64,000 bases of DNA from Pagrus major. Its lineage: Eukaryota; Chordata; Actinopteri; Spariformes; Sparidae. Shown here one piece after another: positions 60,701 to 64,000 of the stretch. The first letter of the stretch is position 1. Every line of letters starts with the position of its first letter. The notes under the pieces were generated by a model. It was not told where the DNA came from, ran no database searches, and saw nothing but the letters and a program-made list of their open reading frames with translations. Where the stretch lies: positions 6,140,484-6,204,483 of the forward strand of contig NC_133218.1 of the NCBI RefSeq assembly GCF_040436345.1, written 5' to 3'. Made by a program: the position numbers and the translations under genes.

Positions 60701-63450
60701 GGGAACAGTGACTTTCGAGCAGTCGCTAGAGGCTGTGCAGGCCATTTGTATCCTTCAAAACTGAACACTAAAATAGAAAAAAATCAATGCTTTACAATTT
60801 TACTGTGACCTTCCCCTTGACTCTGGACTCAGCCATGTTTAATGGACAGATGCTCTTTGACAGACAGATGCATGTTAAAATGGTATGTTATTTTTATTCA
60901 TTATATAACTTCAGCTGTACAGGATGAGAGCATGAATTTTTACTTTTGCTGTGTTTTATAGGATGAGAAATCTCTTCCCCCTGATGATTTCCGTCAAGTA
61001 GAAAAAACACCTCAGTTACCACGTGAGTATACTATCAGCACACTGCATGGTGGTTCATGCTTAACGACATGATAAAAGAAGTAGTGGTTGATACAGCAGT
61101 TAGGTATTAAGAGACTTGCATGAGAAGGAATTCTTCTCAGCATTTATTTAAATGGCAGGTTTTTGGTGTAAACACAGACTGCAATTAAATTGACTCTGGT
61201 GACAAACATTATTTTTGCAAAAGAAATAAGTTTGGTTTATTGGAAAACATTAATAACTTGGAAGTAGTAGTCTAGTGAAAACCCTTATATCAAAAGACAG
61301 TCAAGTGGAGTTAGAGTATGTGCCCATGCCACGGTGTGCTTGTTTATTAATGGAATGGACAAAAGTCTGATGTCTGCACTGAAAGTTAAGACATGTTGCA
61401 CCAAAATAGGATATGGAAATACTGCACAAATAAAAATGGTATGACACATGGGTGGATAAATAACATCTTTTATACCTAAAGGCAATGTCTGTATATGTTT
61501 TAATGTAAAGTATGCACTAAGCCAGGGCTGCCCAAAGTGGGGCCAGTGGGGCAAATTCACGAGGTTTAATTTGACCCACCAGATGTTCTAGTGAAAGTAA
61601 TGCAAAAATGAATTAAAGAGATTGTAATATGAATCCGTTTATGCTGTTTAATACTTTGTGAGGTAATAGTGCTCTCTAAATATGTAGGACAACTACTATG
61701 TAATCACTTTTCATAGCTTGGGGATGGTTGACAGAGTGACACTGTCAGGAAGTCAGTTAGTTAAGGGGACTTCAGATTTAGTACAATTTTCTGGAAAAAT
61801 ATTAGTACAGGTGTTTGCCTTGGCCCGTGGCCCACCATTAAATTTTAGTTAAGGGAAAATGTTGCACCCTTGCTCTAAGCAGTACATCTTACTTTTGAAT
61901 TGGTGCTTTGCACTTGCAATAAAGGATTATAAAATTAAATGTGTCTTTTTTATCTTTTTATAAACTGCATTCTATAAGTTCCTGGGAAAGTCTGTGATGA
62001 TGAATGTCAGTAGCATCAGTGATTATTTATCTAGCTTTGTTTAAATTTTTCTGCGGTATGAAATCAATTATTTTCTTCTGTTTTCTGTGTAGGTGGTCTA
62101 GGTGGTATTGGCATGGGACTGGGGCCAGGAGGGCAGCCTATTAATGCCAACCGTCTTAGCGGCGGCGGCGGAGGAGGTGGAATGGGCTCCATGGGGCCTG
62201 GAGGTGAGTCACCTCTGAAATATTTTTATCAGTGTCTTCAGTTGTGTTGTGCACGTGCAAATGCTCACGTGGGCTGCTACAGTACATTACATACAATGAA
62301 ATGAAAGAAAATGTTTATCAAAGTTAATCAGATACATCTCCACTAGCTGGTCATCACGAGTAGCACAAGGAAGCACTGATCAACAACTCTGAACATCATT
62401 CTGTAATAATATTCCGGCAAACCTTATGTACACAGTTAATGTGTAAACCATTCAACCATCAAGTGTTAGCTGACATTTTCACGGCTCATCTTTTGTTCCT
62501 GCAGCAGTGGGTTAAAGAGATAAGAAAGGTAGCGCTCCTCCTTACATGACTCGGATGTGACCTACATTTTACTTGAAAGCACCTTTTTTTTTTTTTTTTT
62601 TTAACAGTGAAAATCAGACCACACACAATGTCTTTCCATGAATATATAATATACCCATTTGATGTAAATAGATATAATGTGTGCTTTAACACGATCTGAC
62701 TGACATATTCTGCCACAGGTATGGATGTTCCAGGTTGTGGTGGAATGAACAGACTTGGAGGAGGTAAGGTTTTTGCGAGTACATGAGTTTCCCTGTGAAA
62801 GCCATCATCATCTGTTTGTGGAGGAATGAGAGACTTTTGTTCAAACTTGGTGCTGCATCTAACAGGAATGAGTGGTGGTGGTGGTGGTGGTGGTGGTGGA
62901 GGCGGTGGTGGTGGCTTCGGGGGCATGGACACCATGGGCAACATGGGCGGCTTTGGAGGGAGAGACATGGCACCAGTTGGCAGGATGGGAGGTAAGAGAC
63001 TGCATTCACTCCTACTGGGTAGAGGTTTGTTCTGGGGTGTTATTCTGTAAATGGGGAGAAGAACCTTTGCACTGTCCCTATCTTAAATCTAAGGTTACAT
63101 TTTTTTCCTGTTGAGATATGTACCGGTCAGGGATGGGTGGAATGGATCGGGACTTTGGCCACAGTGACATGCCAATGAATCGAGGATTTGGGGATTCTTT
63201 TGGTGGAATGGGTGAGTGATACTTCTGTCATAGGATTTCATGCAAGTAGTTTGTTGGGGTGTTCAGGGGTTGCCTTTTTGTCCTCTGTGGTGGTCTGTCT
63301 ATAGGCTGACTGATTCTCTGTATGCTGGTGTTAAGTTATGGTGTTACGGTCTAATCTAATCTGCACTAACTCGCTTTATCTACTTTTTAGGTGGAGGTTT
63401 TGGAGGAGGCATGGGCAGTGGTGGCATGGGGCACATGGGGACTGGATTAG
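54703..63450 (+). CDS. myef2: Myelin expression factor 2 (hnRNP M family), 5' part, 14 exons
   Basis: Nucleic-acid-binding protein known to repress the myelin basic protein promoter; closely related to hnRNP M. Exons: 54703-54812, 57415-57617, 58368-58420, 59386-59393, 59494-59587, 60313-60504, 60594-60747, 60833-60882, 60962-61022, 62093-62203, 62719-62763, 62866-62991, 63116-63211, 63391-63450. All join in frame (454 codons plus one base). It has an acidic N-terminus (MADVVSLDEEPKQEE), RRM1 (NRVFISNIPYDMKW, then GCGVVEFKDEEF), RRM2 (NTVFVANLDFKVGWKK, then GMGTVTFEQSLEA), then a Gly/Met-rich linker. The third RRM lies past the right edge. The start is the first ATG of an open exon with donor GTGAGT. 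Confidence 0.93.
54813..57414 (+). other. myef2 first intron
   Basis: 2.6 kb. It includes repeat-like 'TTGATATATTGGCCAATATA' near 56005 and 'GGCCGATAATATCCAACCAA' near 56270, related to the 'TATCGGCCGATAT' repeat at the window start. A nested-hairpin repeat lies at 57060-57118. No gene. Confidence 0.55.
57060..57118. repeat. Dispersed repeat with nested hairpin
   Basis: 'TCTTGAAGACATTTCACCTC' then 'TCATCCAAGAGGTTTCTTCA': AGAGG pairs with CCTCT inside a TGAAGA/TCTTCA outer stem. The sequence is of a kind I recall as widely dispersed in fish genomes; the family is not assigned. Confidence 0.45.
57415..59587 (+). CDS. myef2: myef2 RRM1 exons including an 8-base microexon
   Basis: Exons 57415-57617, 58368-58420, 59386-59393 and 59494-59587 encode RRM1. 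RNP2 is VFISNI; the RNP1-like stretch is KSRGCGVVEF. Joining 58420 directly to 59494 would shift the frame and lose GC. Inserting the 8 bases GGCTGTGG at 59386-59393, flanked by TTAG and GTAAGA, restores KSRGCGVVEFKDEEF exactly as in mammalian MYEF2. Confidence 0.85.
57618..59385 (+). other. myef2 introns flanking exon 58368-58420
   Basis: Introns of 0.75 and 0.97 kb, AT-rich with poly-T runs at about 58848 and 58950. No repeat family or gene recognised. Confidence 0.55.
59386..59393 (+). CDS. myef2: 8-nt microexon of myef2
   Basis: GGCTGTGG between acceptor CCCTGGTTAG and donor GTAAGAAAC. It supplies codons for G, C and two bases of G within RRM1. It is the only nearby sequence that repairs the frame between its neighbours. 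Confidence 0.8.
60313..61022 (+). CDS. myef2: myef2 linker and RRM2 exons
   Basis: Exon 60313-60504 encodes DPDGEHARRVLQRMGGGQQG, then NIPPDVIHALQAGRLGNTVF, the inter-RRM linker and the RNP2 start. Exons 60594-60747, 60833-60882 and 60962-61022 complete RRM2 with GKSRGMGTVTF (RNP1), FNGQMLFDRQMHVKM and DEKSLPPDDF. Phases are consistent throughout. Confidence 0.9.
61023..62092 (+). other. myef2 intron, no gene
   Basis: 1.07 kb. 'GGGCTGCCCAAAGTGGGGCC' near 61530 and 'CTTGGCCCGTGGCCCACC' near 61820 resemble fish repeats of the 'gcccaaagt..ggcc' type. Otherwise unremarkable. Confidence 0.45.
62093..63450 (+). CDS. myef2: myef2 Gly/Met-rich region exons
   Basis: Five short exons (62093-62203, 62719-62763, 62866-62991, 63116-63211, 63391-63450), all phase 1 to phase 1. 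They encode GIGMGLGPGGQPINANRL, runs of glycine, MYRSGMGGMDRDFGHSDM and NRGFGDSFGGMG. hnRNP M proteins have a comparable Met/Gly repeat region. The symmetrical phase means each exon can be skipped in frame. Exon 62866-62991 holds a GGT codon run. Confidence 0.87.
62873..62914 (+). repeat. myef2: (GGT)n run coding polyglycine
   Basis: Eight GGT codons in a row, then GGA GGC and more GGT, inside a coding exon of myef2. It is an in-frame microsatellite. Confidence 0.85.
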
Positions 63451-64000
63451 GTACATTAAATATTCCATCCACTGTTTTTCTAAATCTGTTAAACATCAAT
63501 TCATCCTCTATAGGTACACATTACCTTTGGGGGTACAGCTCTAGCAGAGCCATGGGGCCTCTTTTATTACTGTTGACTTTTGAATGTTTGTAGCCAATTA
63601 TGTAAACGTCAGAATTTGAGGTCCATGATGCAGAAAGTCATTGTGTGTCATGCCTTGGTGAATAGGTAATAAGGAGGGCCAGATGTTTGAGAGACTGTCC
63701 TTTTTTCAGATGACCTCCGTACAAACATTGGCTCTGCTCTTGTGTTGTCCTTAAACAGACCATGAAGTCCCGTACACTGGTGTATGATGCATACTGCAGT
63801 TGGATCAATAGTGATTCACATTGGGACAGACAGTGTGTGCATGATGTTGTGCCCACAGTTGCAACAAAAAGACTATTTGCCAAACAGTGTTTAAATTGAA
63901 ATTTTTCAAAGCTCTCCAGCAGTTTACTTCATAATAATGTGGCTGAAGTAGGAAAAGCGGTCTGCATTGATCTTTGAATTAATATAGATTGATATGATTC
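63451..64000 (+). other. myef2 intron at the right edge
   Basis: 550 bases with no further exon recognised. The next myef2 exon must lie outside the window. Confidence 0.6.

Noticed and set aside
62783-63114. Overlapping frames with runs of W, V or H near the GGT repeat
   Set aside because: These are alternative-frame readings of the GGT microsatellite in the myef2 exon; only the glycine frame fits the splice phases.

Overview
The window is nuclear DNA of a bony fish, most likely a percomorph teleost. Vertebrate multi-exon genes are split by GT-AG introns, and the spaces between exons carry fish-type transposon debris: an L2-like LINE, hAT-like elements that begin CAG-GTGG, and palindromic elements with TTAA ends. 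Five protein genes lie in the order and orientation known around human 15q21 (read in reverse): fbn1 (+), dut (-), slc12a1 (-), ctxn2 (-), myef2 (+). That synteny supports each assignment and separates fbn1 from its paralogue fbn2. No bacterial, viral or plasmid genes are visible.

Layout. 1-14990: the 3' part of fibrillin-1 (16 exons), from the sixth TB domain through 12 cbEGF domains and the seventh TB domain to the C-terminal propeptide. The propeptide is the asprosin hormone, released at a conserved RKRR furin site. 16030-18470: dut, six coding exons on the minus strand, 169 residues with all five dUTPase motifs; E2F-type sites lie just upstream. 18600-21000: a CpG-rich promoter-like stretch, then no recognisable gene. 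21000-37565: slc12a1 (the kidney Na-K-2Cl cotransporter NKCC2), 26 coding exons on the minus strand, 1035 residues, with a TATA/CCAAT promoter near 37555-37602. 37600-46200: mostly repeats, including a decayed LINE tail and a 1.7-kb 5'-truncated LINE with an open reverse transcriptase frame. 46246-48016: ctxn2 (cortexin 2), 81 residues in one exon with a long presumed 3' UTR. 48100-54650: gene-free, with a hAT-like element and one copy of a diverged duplicated block. 54703 to the right edge: myef2, 14 coding exons including an 8-base microexon; RRM1, RRM2 and the Gly/Met-rich linker are present and the third RRM lies beyond the window.

The genes do not form one pathway. fbn1 encodes an extracellular microfibril protein plus a circulating peptide. 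dut clears dUTP. slc12a1 reabsorbs salt in the kidney. ctxn2 is a small neuronal membrane protein. myef2 is an RNA/DNA-binding repressor of the hnRNP M family. Their linkage is ancestral synteny.

I found no new multi-gene system. The points most worth checking are a shortened regulatory N-terminus of NKCC2 with no visible kinase-docking motif, the 8-nt microexon in RRM1 of myef2, the exact 140-residue asprosin, a diverged duplicate block flanking ctxn2, and palindromic CGCG elements upstream of dut.
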